Assembly (NCBI GenBank): GCA_920105625.2
Contig: OV050032.1
Location: forward strand, 22,611,981 to 22,675,980
Origin: Clusia tigrina
Lineage: Eukaryota; Arthropoda; Insecta; Diptera; Clusiidae
Length of the DNA stretch: 64,000 bases
Reading direction: 5' to 3'
The notes below the pieces were generated by a model. The model was not told where the DNA came from and made no database searches. It worked only from the letters and a program-made list of their open reading frames with translations. The position numbers were made by a program, and so were the translations under genes. Each line of letters opens with the position of its first letter. Position 1 is the first letter of the stretch. This document shows positions 1 through 13,900 of the stretch, piece after piece.

Positions 1-1337
<1,337 letters not shown>

Positions 1338-1498
1338 TTATCTACTGTCTTCATTGTCGCTGGAGCTGTTTTGGTTCTGGGCTTCTCGTTCCTCCAACAG
1401 GCTGCGATTGAGCTCTTGAATGCGTGCCGAGAGCGCACGGCGCCGCGGCGTACCGAACAATGGTGGTGGCGGCGGTTCAATTAGCGTATTCTTTTCAC
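1338..1498 (-). CDS. Shab: Candidate alternative terminal exon of Shab
   Basis: Minus-strand open frame of 161 nt ending in TAA at 1338-1340. It encodes about 53 residues: a proline run (five Pro), an Arg-rich turn (TPRRRA), then a Leu/Glu-rich, coiled-coil-like segment (ARIQELNRSLLEEREAQNQ) and an acidic Ser-rich end. Codon choice (GAG, CTG, CGC, GCC) looks coding, unlike the surrounding AT-rich DNA. An acceptor AG at 1499-1500 starts the exon in phase 1. This is exactly the phase left by the donors of both the pore exon and the 30-nt microexon, so the frame joins without a break, and an in-frame TAA lies just upstream. Next to the AG the acceptor is poor: the pyrimidine-rich stretch is about 40 nt away. 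The exon is placed with Shab by strand, order and phase. It could instead be the last exon of an unrelated minus-strand gene. I do not recognise the peptide. Confidence 0.5.
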
Positions 1499-1663
1499 CT
1501 TTTGTTTGGAGTTATGCAATTGGCACATACATTTCGTAGATGAGAAGGAGGACAGCGTGCGCAATTATTGGATAAGATGTATTAATTGAAAATTTAATTT
1601 AGGACATTTTTATAGATTGTTCAACACAATTTTCAATTGTATACGGCGAAAATTGAGTTACAA

Positions 1664-1788
1664 TGATGGTGGTAGTGTTGATGGTTTAGTGGTGATGTAA
1701 GTAGTTGTGGTGTTGGTGGTAGTGATGGTGGTGTAGGTAGTGTTGGTGGTGGTGGTGGTGATGGTGGAGATAGTGGTACGTGGTAGTT
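1664..1788. repeat. GTG/GAT-rich imperfect trinucleotide tract
   Basis: About 125 bp built of GTG, GTT and GAT triplets on the plus strand (CAC/ACC on the minus). The proline- and threonine-rich ORFs on its minus strand are by-products of the repeat. Confidence 0.85.
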
Positions 1789-4700
1789 GCGATAAAGTGG
1801 AATAAAAGAGGAAAAAGAAAAGAAAAACAAAGATTAACATTTGAAAATTCTTTTGACTTTTCTTTGTAATTTATGTATGCTTTTTTATTCTTTTTTTAAT
1901 TTACAAAATTTAATTGAATTTATTTTTTTTTTGGTTTTGTTTCGGTGTAAGTTATAATGGAAATTTGCAAGTGGCAATCGTAGTAAAGAGTAACAGAGCC
2001 AAAGTGTAAAGGTTGAAAAAGAATTTGGTGTTTTTTTAATTACTTTTAATTTGGAGGGAAAAGCACGAGGTAAGTAATATTGCCAATGTTAGCGATAGAG
2101 TTACATATCAATTAGGGAAGCGGTGACGGTTAATGCTACACATAAATGTTAATTAGTTATTTACTAAGAGCTGCTAATGAATGAGTGTTATAACTTAGAA
2201 TCCATTGGGTAATTTTTTTCCTTTCAATCTCAATAGCAGAGTTGAAACAATTCTGTATGAGTTCAGTAATTGAAAGTTCCAGTGATCGCAGTAAATTCTG
2301 TTGTCAATTGAAAGTCGCTGTCATGATTTCAAATTTTTGAGGATGTCTCCCATTCAAAGACATGAGATTCCAATCACATTTTTATATTTAAATCTACAAA
2401 ATAGTTTTTTTTCGTTTCACATTTCTTGAAACTATCAACTAACTCAGTGGCTTCAAATGGTTTTAGAAAATTGCCATTAATGCAATCAATTGCAGTCAAT
2501 GGTGTAATTAGTGAAATATTCCAACCGGAAAGGCTGCATTCTCCAGACATAAAAAAAAACGAACCAAAACATACAAAGATTCGTTAAAAACTAGTTACAT
2601 ACTGCAATAATTTCTATAACGAAATAAACAGACTGATCTCTAGAGTTATTCAGCTACAGTTCTGCTTGTCACCATTTGATGCACGAAAAAGAAGGTTACA
2701 GTGTAAAACAGCTATGAAAAATAAGTATGTTTCCTAGCGGTTATTTCTCACAAGAAATATTTGAATTTATTTTTTAGAGTGCTGTGACATGACTTGCTGC
2801 TTCTTATAAAGACGTACTTGAATAAACCATAAAACAATATTATGAATAAATATGTACTATACGATATTTTAATATGGGGTGCGAAATACATAAATCAAAC
2901 TGCTATTCCTTCATTTCCCAACATGGCCACCATTGTTCGTTAGTGTGTCTTGCGAATATGATGGACAGATATTTCGCTAGATGTTTTAAGTAGCGCGTCA
3001 TATAATTCACCTTAGTTTTCCTCATAAGTGTTGCTGATTGTATTATATTTTATATTATATTATATTATAATTATATTTTTTTTGTAAAATTTAGTAAATT
3101 TGTGCTAATACTTGTATTTAGAGAGCCCAAATGGACTGCAGGGTGAGCTGGTATGGCCAAAAATAGCATGTGACAAAAACCTGGATGCTCACATTATTAA
3201 GTTCTATTATTAAGTTTTAGACTCTGATTTCATGGTGTTCTTAATGTCAAATATTGTATTAGCGGCAAAAAATTGGACAAAGTTTGCTTATACATCACAG
3301 AACTATGCCAAAACGGTCCAACGAATTTACGCAGACATAGTCATTAAATTCGATTTACATAGACTCGCCAGCAATGGACGGTCTTATTTTATCTACTCCC
3401 GTTTAGTGTGCTGCTCATGTTCGCAGTCAAAAACTGTTGTAAGGCATTTGGGGTGCTCCACACTTTTGGTGGTGAACAATTATAAAATGCCCACAATACA
3501 GAAAATTGCTGCCAAATTCTCTTATAGGGAAAATTTTTACAAATAACTGTAAAAACATCTAAGAACCTTAAGAGGAAGAGAATATTGCCAAGGCTACTCG
3601 TAAAGAAAAGTCATGTCAGAATTCGAATAGTACAAATGAAATTTGAATATATTGACAATTTGTTGATGGCACGCAAACCTCTGCATTGGCCACTTTCGTC
3701 TTCCTCCCGCTCAAGTGTGAACCAGTTGAGAGGTCTGAAAAAATAAGGGTTCTAACAGCATGCCTGTATCAAAACTAAAGCTTGCCAGTTCATTGTTGTG
3801 TTTTCTACTGGAAAAGCCGTGCTACAACTAACGGTGTGACGTTTGAAGTTGGTTTACACTGAATAGCATGACAGCCAAATGCACAGGCCGGCAACGAAAC
3901 GCCACTGCCGCAAGTCCTACGCACTTTTAACTAAACGGCATTATATTTTCTACTAATTAGTCAGATATTTTAGATAACCGTTAGTTTCTGTGATATCATA
4001 TAATTTTGAAACGTCAGTATAAGCCAGGCATCAGAACATCGGAACGCAATTTTTGGTCGTTGGCACTGTTTGTTGTGCCGTTTGGGTGACCGGTTAGTAG
4101 GAACGCATATATTTGCAAATTGTGCTGAATTTATTTAACGTTCCGTTCTGTATCGATTCGTGTGTTGTGCATCAATCATAATGCGCAACCTGTATTTTGG
4201 CTCAGGTATGCAGCGAACAAATTTAATTAATTGCTTCACTTATCACTCATACGCCACGATAGCCCGTTTTGCAATGTTGCTGGAGAAATTTTTCCACTCA
4301 ATGTCGGAGAGCGCTGTCTAAAAGCGTTTTCAAATTAAAGGCTTAAATACGATTTGCATATTGTACGCCCATTACTGACAATATTACTTACGAATGTACA
4401 TAATTATGCAATACTATGTGAAGAAGCGCTATTTCAAATTGAAAATATGTAACACTTTTATTTCGATAAATAATCTTTACTGAATTTTCATGCAAAATAT
4501 TAAATATAGGAAACGTTTTCATAAAAGTAATATAATTGCTATTAATGCTGTTTTGTTGCTTTCTTTATCAATCCAATCAAATAGAATTTAATTTAATTTT
4601 GGAATTTTTTTTTACAGCAAGAATCGACGCAGTTGTCGAAAGTTAAATCAAATTCATTTGTAATTCAGCACTTGAAAATTTTCTACGTTTTACAATTTTC

Positions 4701-4889
4701 ATAAAATAATTTATAAAAATGTGTCTTTTTGGAACACAAGGGGCGTTTGGCTATATAAATGTGTGTATAAATGTAAAGAAAACCAAAAAGGGATTCAAAT
4801 TTGCTAAGGGCTAGATAAGAATTTCAAAAAATCAAGTTCAAAACATTTCGTTTGTTAATAAAGAAATTGTTTTTGTTTGAAATCAATGA

Positions 4890-4893
<4 letters not shown>

Positions 4894-4953
<60 letters not shown>

Positions 4954-4963
4954 TATATATATA

Positions 4964-5039
<76 letters not shown>
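4894..5039. repeat. (TA)n microsatellite
   Basis: About 146 bp of TA dinucleotides with short TTTA interruptions near 4950 and 4965-4975. Non-coding. Confidence 0.95.
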
Positions 5040-5040
<1 letters not shown>

Positions 5041-5719
5041 GAGTATATATCTTTTTGTATGTGTAATATATGTATAATTGTAGTTAGCTTTTACATAATT
5101 AACGTTTAGAAAAGCGATTTCATTTACAGATCTAAGAGTTGTTATTGTTGTTGTTCAGAAATTAAAATCTCGCAAAATACGCAACTGAATAAAATAAAAC
5201 ATTTGCAATTGCTTAAATAAGCTAAATCGACCAATTGAATATTGAATACTGAATATTTACGATTTAGGTTCAATTGAATTTTGAGTGTTTAGATAAGTTA
5301 GTTACCTTAACTTACATATATGTACATTACCGTATCATAATTAATTTCATTAGATAAATATAGAGACAAAACTACTAAAATTTTGCAATAAGCGTACTTG
5401 GTAATTCACTTAAAACTATACTCATTTCTGCATGTACAAAGCATATATCTGGTAGTTAATAAGCACTTTAAGCACTGTTTGTAGAGGTACACTTTTCTCA
5501 AAATGCACATTTCCATCAGTTGACTCAGAAAGAGCTGAAAATATTGCAACCATTCGTCAAAGGCGAATTAAATACAGCCATTTCATTACTTTTCCTGATC
5601 GCTCGTATTGAATTTTAGATACGTTGTTAAGTTGCTTGTACAACTTTGTGAGTTTTTATAACTTATATTAAGATCTGAAATTTTTCTATTGCTGCCTTGC
5701 ATTAGAAATGCTGTAGCAA

Positions 5720-6540
5720 AAAAAATTTATCATTCAAGAGAGCTGCACTCATCTGAAGATAATGCTGCAGCTATTTGAAGTCATTGCAGGCGTTTGAAAT
5801 CACTTTAGACTTGTGAGATTTCAAGAATTTTTATCAAACTGGTTTGCGACTTCACAATGTTTCATTGGCATATCTTATTATAGATTCATTGATTGAGGTT
5901 TTTTCACTGTCGCTTATAAGAGTTGCTCTCATTGAAACTCACTTGGAATTTTTGTAGTCATTTGAAGTCATTGCAATCGTTTGAAATCTCTGCAGTTACT
6001 TGAAATCATTCAAATAGTTTGAAGTGATAGGTGATATTTGCATGACGAAAGATAATGCCGTGGTTAATGTCTGTCTATTTTACTATATACATACTTTGTT
6101 CAGAATTTTGATAACACTTGTTGATTGCACTGACTTGAAATGATTTCAAATGACTTCAATTGAGTTTGTATGATTAGAAATTGCACCAAAAGGTTTCACT
6201 TCCTTTTTAAGACCGTGGTACGCATCCAATGACTTAGCAGACTTAAAGTGAGGTCAATGACTTGAAATGACTTGAAGTAACTGAACTGACTGAAACTAAT
6301 TTCAAATGATTTGAATCGATTACATTGACTTCAGAACATGTTAAACAAATTCAAATGATTCCAATAACTTCAAATAACTGTAGTTATTTTAAATAATTTC
6401 ATATGATTTCAATTGACTTTTTGGATCACGTATACTGGCTTTAATGATTTCTATGACTTGAAATTATTCTACTGTTTTCAAAAGATCTCAATTTCTTGAA
6501 GCAACGTGGCACGGCAATTACTTCAAATTTCTTTCACTGG
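5720..6540. repeat. Decayed satellite-like short-period repeat
   Basis: In 5940-6030 the word TGAARTC/TGAAATC recurs every 19 bp. In 6130-6180 TGAYTTSAAA-like words recur every 10 bp, and related words continue to about 6500. The left part reads mainly TTTGAARTCATT, while the right part reads mainly its complement, AATGACTTCAAA. This looks like an old tandem array broken by substitutions and small indels. A similar vocabulary reappears at 33370-33600. Confidence 0.6.
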
Positions 6541-7404
6541 CTTCCTGAAAGAATACTAATATTATTTTATACATTCTCATAGAAATAAAGGCTGTAATCA
6601 GTTGGAAAGCAAATCAGTTGGTTCACAGCCTCTATCGATTGCGTAGCTTCGCCTCTGCTGGTGGAATGTTCTTGCAAATGTGAAGTCTTTTTTGTTTATA
6701 CTGATTTTTTATGACTCGATGTCGGTCAGTGTAATTGCAAAAGTATGAAATTATTGCATATTTTGACAGCTCTATTGAAAATGCGTTCTTCTGCCCTAAC
6801 ACAGACAATGCTTAAACTTAGCTGGACACTAAATAGCGCTAGTTTCACCCGGCCCGTTGAGTTGCATGCGCCTCCATTCTAGAAAGTCTCTAATTTTGGT
6901 TGTATAGCATATAGTCTGGTTATATCTACAAAGTAAGCGAGTTGTTTTGAAAGATGCATGGTAAACCGTAGACGCACTCAGTTTGTAGTATAATATTGCG
7001 TCTAGAATGCCGATGCACATTGTGGGGATCATTTAGGGGTATTCACGTGTGGAATTTTTTTATAAACTTCGCTATTAACAAAGCACCGTGGGGTAGTTTG
7101 CATTCGTGCCTATATTGGAGAAGCTCTCTAATTGGAATATATACTGATTAAATTGTATATATGTGGGTCTAGAATACTATATAAAAAGTAAATGCGATAG
7201 TTCTATATTTATACTGCGTGAGGAGGTTTTATTAAAATTGATGTGAGTCTCAGTGCGTGTTTTAGTGTCTTTCAGGGAGTGTGACTGTGTTTATTATTGG
7301 GTGTGTATATGAACTGATCTATTTAGCAATTCTTTTGAGTTAATCACCTGCGATTTGGGTACTCAGGGGTTGTTTTCCTATATTTGCAGCTGTTTGCTTT
7401 TTAC

Positions 7405-7434
7405 CTTTCGGGTGCACAACATTTGTTTGTTTGC
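7405..7434 (-). CDS. Shab: Shab 30-nt microexon (start of the cytoplasmic C-terminal tail)
   Basis: Too short for an ORF scan; found by reading for the residues that follow the S6 linker in Drosophila Shab. On the minus strand, a pyrimidine-rich acceptor ending TTTTTCTAG at 7435 is followed by 30 nt and a GTAAAA donor at 7404. With the G left over from the pore exon it encodes GKQTNVVHPK plus one base. This matches the residues that continue VDTG in fly Shab and keeps phase 1 on both sides. It is retained or skipped as ten whole codons, so skipping would not shift the frame. It belongs to the proximal C-terminal tail, on the cytoplasmic side just after the post-S6 helix. Confidence 0.88.
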
Positions 7435-10114
7435 CTAGAAAAATACAGGGTAAGTAGATACGTGACTCTTAATGAATTATGCATAAAATGTTGTGTTGTT
7501 TGTAGTGGATTTTGTTTCTGTATTTTTTTTGTTCTTGGTTTGTTGTTTTATAGTAATTGAAACGTTTTACTTTCAACGTATGCACCAGCTTTCTTAAAAT
7601 GGATATACTTGTACATATTTTAGTTCGCATACTTTTGCACAAATTAACATAATTCGCTGAATTGTTTGAGGCGCCATAATAGCTACAACTAATTACTATA
7701 TATTTATAGTGTGTGTGTGTGAGAGAGAGAGAGTGATTGCGAGTGTGTGTATTTGTGTCGAGGTATGTGACAGGTAAAAGTGGGATTAGCTCAGGCTTAG
7801 ATGGTGGTCAACTAGCACTTACTCGTACGTAATATGCTGTAAACTGTTAAGTTTAAGGCTTTGCTTAATTGATCCGCTTAAAGTGATTTCCATTACAGTG
7901 TCGGTCTAATCAGTTTATTCAAGATTTGTTGTAACTTATGTGAAAGAACAACAAATAAAAAACAAACACAAAAAAGCACTTGTGAATTTGTTGGCAATTA
8001 CAGTATTTTTTTAACAAAAGAGAATTCAAAAATAGCGGCTATTTACATTTTCGTTATTGGGCGAGTATAATTGTAAGTGATATGAGGACATTCCAAAGTC
8101 CAGTGCGAGTTTGCGTTAATAAATGATGCTCATCTCCAGACATTTCTAACTGCCAACTAACCCTGTTCCAATTTGTACCAACAAACAGTTCCTCTGAGGA
8201 TATGAAACTCAAATGCTTCTTTAAACATGAAAGATGTTTATATTATGATGGTTCTACATTTCAATTTGCAATCAACGATGCCCGTAGTGATCGATTAATG
8301 ACTTGTTGAACACACGCTTGTTGGAGTGAACAACATATCTCCCCATGTTATTACCAACCGTTATGGTAAACTGTCAAACAATGAGCTAACTGCAATTTAA
8401 GTCAACTTCAAAGCTCAACTCTTATTCTTACATCGTAGCACCCTTCTTTTAAGAGGACGACCTTTTTGCAGATCCCTTGTGCTTTACAGCTAATGTTCTA
8501 TGTACTAAGGGTTCTTTGGCATTTGATTCCAGTTTTCCCGAGACATCAATCAATTTCCCTACACGTATCATCATCAATTCTGGGACGATATCGCCTTGCA
8601 TTGAGTGCCCAGCAACTGGGCATCTACAAACATAGTTCAATATTTGGTACATTTATGGGATCGGTGGATGCAATTCCACCGAATATCCTGGCTATTTTTC
8701 AGGAGAGGTGCTCATTGCTCTCCTTGTTTAAAATATATATTTTCCAACTGCTTAGGATTTATTCTTCGTCTATTTGTGAATTCATTTTACTCAAAATTAA
8801 AACCGTAAAACTCTAGTCAAAACAATTTGTGCATCGATTTCGATAATTCCACACTTTCCATACACCCACCGACCTACACAATTAGGGAAAAGTTTTTCTA
8901 GTAACTGGAAAAGAGAAGCTATAAGTACACACATAAGTAAAAATGGAAATTTGAAATATTTGTTGTAGTTTTTATGTTGAACGAACTTTTCTAGTTGAAT
9001 ATGGCATTGGCACATGGGGCAGATTGCCGCCTTGTCACATGAAAGAAAGAGTGGTTCAATGGCATCTGCTTTGGCGGAAACTGCTCTAATGTGCGTCATA
9101 CTGCTATCAACTTCATTTATTCCGTTAGAAAATATGGGAAATATTAAGATAAACTAAAAGACCCATGCATTTACACACATGCACAGTCCCACACAAGTTT
9201 GTATATATGTAATAATATATATTGAGATGTGTGTGGATGTGTGCTTGCAGCATACCTGCTAAACCCGTTTCATTAATGCTCTAAAGACAAAATTATATAC
9301 ATTTTTCATACTACTGTTGTACTGAATTTTATATGCTGTACTTTAATGATACCCACAACCCTGCCCCCAGCACTAGTGATTCGCTATACGCTACAAATGC
9401 ATGTTATTTTATTTACAAATAATTATTTATATATTTTTTATACATAGTATATAGTAATAAAATTAACCTAACTTGCGCTTAGTCATAAACTAAAATCAAT
9501 CCAAAAGAAGAGAGAAAAATAATAATTATTAATTGACTATATCAGCTTCAGAAGCTTGTAATCTAGATTTAAGTGTGTTTATTATAAATTTCTGAAAATT
9601 TGTTCGAAAATTTCTATCATCACTGATTGTTTCACGTATGTACACTAAAATAATTTTGTATCAATTGGATTTAAGAAAATTGCAAAATATCTCTTAAAGA
9701 AAAAAAGAAGAAATAATTGGTTCATTAGTTAAAGCTAAGCTTAGCGAAACATGCAGCATTTTAAACAAGAAGTTCGAAAGGCACAATAAGACTCGAGATA
9801 TTGATAGAGCGTGAAAAAGAGAGAGAGAAAAGAAAGAGATAGAGAAATAAAAAAAAAATCATAAATAAGAGACATAGAGTGAGAGAGAAATCAGAATACG
9901 AATAAAGAATAAAATTTGTAGAAATAAGGCGTAGCTAAAAGCAGGCATGGCTCTACACAAGATAAAGCAAAATCAATAAAATCTTGGAAAAAGAAAAGTG
10001 TGGCTGGCATTTGTAAAAAACAACAAACAATACAAATAAATACATAGTATCAGTAGAATTGTTATATTATCATTTGTATATAAATATAGTTAGAGTGGTG
10101 TGCATGGCGCTTAC
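7435..10114 (-). other. Shab intron between pore exon and microexon
   Basis: A 2.68 kb intron with GTAAGC donor at 10114 and CTAG acceptor at 7435. It contains a TG/GA microsatellite around 7710-7755 and a purine-rich GA tract around 9810-9900. Several 60-115 codon frames on both strands at 8449-9099 match no family I recognise. If the pore exon were read into this intron, the protein would end after 17 extra residues at 10062. Confidence 0.8.
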
Positions 10115-10958
10115 CTGTGTCGACAATCACATCGATGAGATCCATTGATTTGGCGAAGGCATCTTTCAGATTGATATGATGGAAAGAGACAATGCTACCC
10201 TCACGTTTGGCACGATCGAGCGCCTCGCGTCGCTTGAGCGCCTTTTCGCGTCGCATCTGATTCTTATAAAATTCAGCAAAATTGTTAACGATGATGGGAA
10301 TAGGCAAAGCGATTACCAGAACACCGCATATGCAACACACAGTACCAATAACCTTTCCCAGTGCAGTAGTGGGATAGATGTCCCCGTAGCCAACAGTTGT
10401 CATTGTAATACCCGCCCACCAAAATGTTTCCGGTATTGAAACGAATTTTGTATCCTTTTCATCCTTTTCGGCAAAATATGCCAGCGAAGAAAATATGAGA
10501 ACGCCCATGGCCAGGAACAGCATTAGTAGACCGAGTTCCTTATATGAATTGCGTAGCGTAAAGCCTAACGACTGCAGGCCCGTTGAGTGACGGGCCAGCT
10601 TAAGGATTCGCAGGATGCGCATGATGCGAAATACTTGCACCACCCGGCGCACATCCTGGAACTGGTCCGTTGCATTTTTATTTGTCTCCAATAGGAAGAG
10701 TGAAACAAAATATGGGAGTATTGCCAATAGATCGATTATGTTAAGGCCGCCCTTAAAAAATTTCCATTTGTCCGGCGATGCGCTAAACCTAAGTATATAT
10801 TCTAGGGTAAACCACGATATACAAACGGCCTCAACCATAGCCAATTGCGGATTATCCTGTGGTGTACCATTGTCAATGTGCTGTAGTTGTGGTAGGGTGT
10901 TCAACGTCAGGGCTATGGTAGACAGGACTATAAATAGTATGGATATCACTGCGATAAC
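10115..10958 (-). CDS. Shab: Shab (Kv2) channel: S1-S6 and pore exon
   Basis: 844-nt exon encoding the whole membrane domain of the Shab delayed-rectifier K+ channel. In order: S1 ([16 protein letters not shown]), S2 ([17 protein letters not shown]), S3 ([17 protein letters not shown]), the voltage sensor S4 with Arg/Lys every third residue ([13 protein letters not shown]), S5, the selectivity filter TVGYGD, and S6 with the Kv hinge PIPIIV and NNFAEFYK. It then runs into the basic post-S6 segment and VDTG. The exon begins at an acceptor TTCCTACAG (10959-10961), giving VIAVISI, and ends at ACAG|GTAAGC (10115/10114), in phase 1. As in the family, four subunits should form a plasma-membrane channel that repolarises neurons and muscle. 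The protein is close to identical to Drosophila Shab, differing for example in PETFWW where I recall PEAFWW. No frameshift or missing key residue. Confidence 0.97.
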
Positions 10959-13900
10959 CTGTAGGAAGAATTGGTCGAGAACGAATTGGAAATTTTTTCT
11001 TTCTTTGTAAATGATTCATCATAATCATTATTATTATCATCAACAACAACGATATTTTAAAATTAAGAAATGCCTACGGCGCGAAGTACAATACAAGACC
11101 TAATCTTAGTAAGAGCTCCATTTACATTTTCATATAAACTCTAATGGGGCGTCAGAGGGTGGCCGAGAGCCTGATTACTGAATGCAATTTGGTTGTGAAT
11201 GTTCATTTGTTACTTACTATAACTATGGTGACAGGCGCTGAAGATTGTTGTTGGTCACTTTGTTGCACTATTGCATTCATTGACTTTGCTTCTTCTGCAT
11301 TGTTTAATTTTGAATTGGAGTGATAATGGTAATTGGAATTTCGATTTCAATTTGGAGTGGTAATGGTAATTGGTAATAGATATAAAAGCAAATTTCAAAA
11401 ATATCTACATTACTAAAAAGGTGAGGGTCCAAGTTTAAGTAAAGAATTTGTACGAGGTCGAAATAAAGCCTATTTGATAGAATATAGTATATTGTATATA
11501 CCAGTGGATCTATGCAAAAACGCTAATCACTAAATCTACCCAAACAACTTAACTAAAATAAAAATTTTAATAAAATAATTGCATAACTTAAAGGAAATAA
11601 ATTTCAAGTTTCATGAAAAAAAGACAACCCAAAATTGTACTTCCTCTATAACAAAATATATATGTAAGTAGGTATGGCGCTTATTATGTTATTAACGATT
11701 GACCGGCATTAAGCCGTGTGCAGAACAAGCTGCGACGACCACACGATACGCCTGTGTGCTCACAAGTGTGTCGACGAACGAATAAGCGGATGGTATACGA
11801 AGTCTCAATGATGTATCGATTCGGTTCTCACGGTGCTCAGTTGTGGGGCGACATGTGGAGGCTGGACTTATTTAAGCCGCTTACACACCTGAACACGGAT
11901 CTAAACGAAGCACACTGAGCCGAGTGCTCACATGTGTACACTGATGAACGAAGTAGATCATATTTCTTGACGGATGGCCGAGAATAGAATTCTTGCTTCC
12001 TTTACTCATCCACGCTGGACTGGGAGGATTCCTGTTTATGCTTAGATGTGTGGCGTACTTTACACCACCACATATGCACAGATGCTCAGGTGTCTTTTCT
12101 ATGCTAGCTCAGATGTCGACCCGAAATATATACGAGTATATATATAATGATTATTTATTTATTTATTTATTTGTTTGTAGTTTATCTTCTATCTTCCAGT
12201 ACTCAGCTGAATTATATGAAATCCTTGCTTCGGGCTCTGAGCGGCATTAATTGAATATAATAATGGTATCTTATACTCAGTGGCCACTTTTATACTCATA
12301 TACTAAGTGACCACTCTTCTTACAATTCATTTGTCATACTGATACAACTGAACGGCTCTCTCCGTTTTTAGTACAATAAAAGCAAGTAAAATGCTGCCAA
12401 GAGAGCTATAAAGAACATAACAAAATTTACTCGGTGCCGTTTGTGGTGCAATAGCAGCCTAATTATTTCACTAACTATGAGCCGCGAATTTGTTGCCAGT
12501 TAACAGAATGCCGGGCAAACGTTAATAGTGTAATATTAGCCTAGAAGTATGTGTGTGTGTGTACGTGCGTGAGTGTATGTTTGATTGCATAGAGCATGTG
12601 GAGCTGTGAACAGTGTGTTAGTGTGTGTGTGTGTGTGTACTGTGTGCTTTTGTACTGTCGTCTTCCGTGTGGCCAAACTTATGAATGTGTGTACAATTAA
12701 ATTATAGAACTGCTCTGTGGGTACTTAAAACATATAGTTCAATATGGAAAAAGAAGACGATACATGATCACGTACAAAACAATACAATACGGTTACGCAC
12801 AATGACGTATACGGAAGTACACAAAATTATTAGTTATAATAAACATAACAAGATAGAAATAAAAATGTTTTAAAACAATTTTTTACAAGACGCACACAAC
12901 TATACAGATTTTTTTGCTTTTTTTTGTTTTGATTTAGTTTTGTACAAGAAAACATATGCAGGAGTAAGAATGTGTGGTGGGGTTAGTAAGTAAATGGTGA
13001 AATTAATAGTACATCGTTTTGTGCTATAGAATTATAGCAAATATACAGGTTCTATATGGGATTGTTTGCTATGGCATCAAACACAGCGACAGGGACAATG
13101 CATTAGCTTGATTTTGTGTCTCTGTGCGGCTAATTGGCACTTAGTTGGTAATCAAATTTTATAAAAGGACTACTAAACAAAGACGGGAAATTTATTATGT
13201 TCAATTTACGACTAGTCTACGCTAACTACAATTAAAAACTACATAGGCTTTTTTAAGTAGTAACCAGTAAACGAGTAAAAATTGCAATCGGGTCTGCAGT
13301 CGATTATTTTAATAATGTTGTTTTGTTTTTTTGTATACGAGTATTTTAGTATCAATCAAAGTAAAATAACACTGAAAAGTATTTTTTGTATACATTATGG
13401 ACTGTTTTCAGTTTGGTTTGTTGCTTGTTAAGGTTTGGAAACAAAAAATTAACAACTGAAACTTTGTAATACTGTGAAGACATGTTGTATAATTGAAGAG
13501 TGTGTAACAATTTTTACCGAGTTAATAAACGTTTACAATAAATGTTTACCTACTTGTATAAAAACAAAACCAAAAAGACAACGATAAAAGAAAATGTAAG
13601 AAATACGGAAATGAGATTTGTAACTGTGTTGGAAGCTGTTTCAATGTAATCACAACTACGTACTATGTTAAGACTATGTAATTTTGAAAAAATTAATAAA
13701 AAAAAACAACAGAAAAAAAAACAATTATTACTGAGGGTTGATACAAATACTAATACATTTAACACGTGTCGTTTAAACTAAAATTTATATAGAAAGGAAT
13801 GAATATTAACATCTTGTGTTAATTCCTATAATTGGGTGTGCGGTAGATATGTTTGTAATATAATCCAAAGGTTGTAACAAGGTCCTGAACACGAGATTGT

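Larger units (their letters stand above)
1499..7404 (-). other. Intronic region, no gene recognised
   Basis: Lies between the 30-nt Shab microexon and the candidate terminal exon. It holds a GTG-rich tract, a long (TA)n block and a decayed short-period repeat. An open frame at 3232-3546 on the plus strand (104 codons) resembles no family I know and is probably chance. The long Gln-rich C-terminal exons of Drosophila Shab were looked for on the minus strand and not found. Confidence 0.5.

Noticed and set aside
3232..3546. 104-codon plus-strand ORF
   Set aside because: No recognisable family, AT-biased codons, no supporting splice sites or neighbours.
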